DNA of 64,000 nt from DATBRC01 sp036560485 (GTDB taxonomy: Bacteria > Pseudomonadota > Gammaproteobacteria > Burkholderiales > Burkholderiaceae_D). The notes beneath the pieces were generated by a model. That model was not told the DNA's origin, did no database searches, and saw only the letters and a list, made by a program, of their open reading frames with translations. The DNA lies in NCBI GenBank assembly GCA_036560485.1, contig DATBRC010000057.1, positions 144,361 through 208,360 on the forward strand, read 5' to 3'. A program made the translations under genes and the position numbers. Positions 63,790 to 64,000 of this stretch are shown in pieces. Positions within the stretch are counted from its first letter, which is position 1. Every line of letters begins with the position of its first letter.

Positions 63790-64000
63790 CTACACGCCCC
63801 ACACGTCAGTGACTTTAATAAAGCCGATTTGTCCGTCGCTATGTTTGACCTTGATCCAGCCCGATGCAACAGGCTCTGATATGTCGAGTACGACACCTTT
63901 GTCAGTGGTAAATATGACGGGACTGGCCTCATCGGCGGCAGCATGGATTTTAGCGGCTGGCGTATTGACGACGACAGTGCGTTTTGCAGTGAGCTGCTTT
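63790..64000 (-). CDS. Bacterial SH3-domain protein, C-terminal part (5' end outside window)
   Basis: The minus-strand frame is open from the window edge to TAG at 63792-63790 and encodes about 69 residues. The KRTVVVNTPAAKIHAAADEA opening and the VVLDISEPVASGWIKVKHSDG, IGFIKVTDVWGV end are a typical SH3_4 fold. Such proteins are often secreted and precede gpsA in Burkholderiales. No signal peptide can be seen because the start is outside. Confidence 0.8.
   Translation of the reverse strand, partial: KQLTAKRTVVVNTPAAKIHAAADEASPVIFTTDKGVVLDISEPVASGWIKVKHSDGQIGFIKVTDVWGV

Noticed and set aside
63756..63944. A 62-codon minus-strand frame at the window end
   Set aside because: Out of frame with the SH3-domain protein, which uses a different frame with clear homology in the same stretch.
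1..64000. Search for CRISPR arrays, prophage, insertion sequences, tRNA genes or defence systems
   Set aside because: No regular direct repeats with spacers, no transposase, integrase or phage structural genes, and no cloverleaf candidates were seen; the gene content is housekeeping.

Overview
The window looks like ordinary chromosome from a betaproteobacterium of the order Burkholderiales, most likely an Oxalobacteraceae member close to Herminiimonas or Janthinobacterium. This is an inference. It rests on protein families typical of that group (DUF3567, DUF3717, DUF1840, DUF4390), on gene orders typical of it (metX-metW; gshA-gshB-EIIA-ptsH-ptsI; torF-glnK-amtB; rsmB-DUF4390-ntrY-ntrX; fmt-def-LysM-dprA-smg-topoisomerase) and on mid-range GC. 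I see no prophage, insertion sequence, CRISPR array, defence island, tRNA or rRNA.

Region by region. 1-9.1 kb: the end of an AraC regulator, tag (alkylation repair), a SET-domain protein, an AsmA-like protein overlapped by an MnmC whose methyltransferase half has decayed, a YgiD-type dioxygenase and a PAS-GGDEF-EAL protein. 9.1-15.4 kb: a DUF4124 protein, pyrE, xth, a small membrane protein, a GC-rich AmpG-like permease beside a relic of a second xth copy, then metW-metX. 15.4-20.4 kb: the metX leader, then ptsI, ptsH, EIIA, gshB and gshA. 20.6-23.5 kb: the nitrogen operon torF-glnK-amtB behind a sigma-54 promoter. 23.6-31.4 kb: ubiK, comM, a lipoprotein, a MASE1-CHASE-PAS-GGDEF-EAL protein, DUF1840 and a membrane diguanylate cyclase. 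31.5-37.1 kb: rsmB, DUF4390, ntrY, a short ntrX and a degenerate CobW-like protein. 37.3-42.4 kb: DUF3567, a TrmB-like methyltransferase, a secreted MetX-like hydrolase, DUF4197, and a LysR regulator divergent from a dinucleotide-binding protein. 42.4-46.4 kb: metH and its leader. 46.6-49.3 kb: an arginine-to-glutamate-semialdehyde pair divergent from an Lrp regulator. 49.4-56.9 kb: fmt, def, LysM, dprA, smg and a type IA topoisomerase. 56.9-64 kb: GFA protein, CDF transporter, small lipoprotein, ogt and Ada-AlkA repair genes, DUF3717, a radical SAM protein, gpsA and an SH3-domain protein.

The strongest non-coding signal is a pair of related leader RNAs in front of metX (about 15421-15561) and metH (about 46231-46362). 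They share three conserved blocks, a closing stem, and a downstream intrinsic terminator ahead of the gene. The blocks match the SAM-II (metA) riboswitch core with enlarged loops, so both the homoserine acylation step and the methionine synthase step would be attenuated when S-adenosylmethionine is plentiful. Other points worth a look are the decayed MnmC methyltransferase domain, the xth relic beside the GC-rich permease, the NtrX lacking its AAA+ domain, and the arginine dihydrolase-like enzyme paired with ornithine aminotransferase. I did not find a clearly undescribed multi-gene system.
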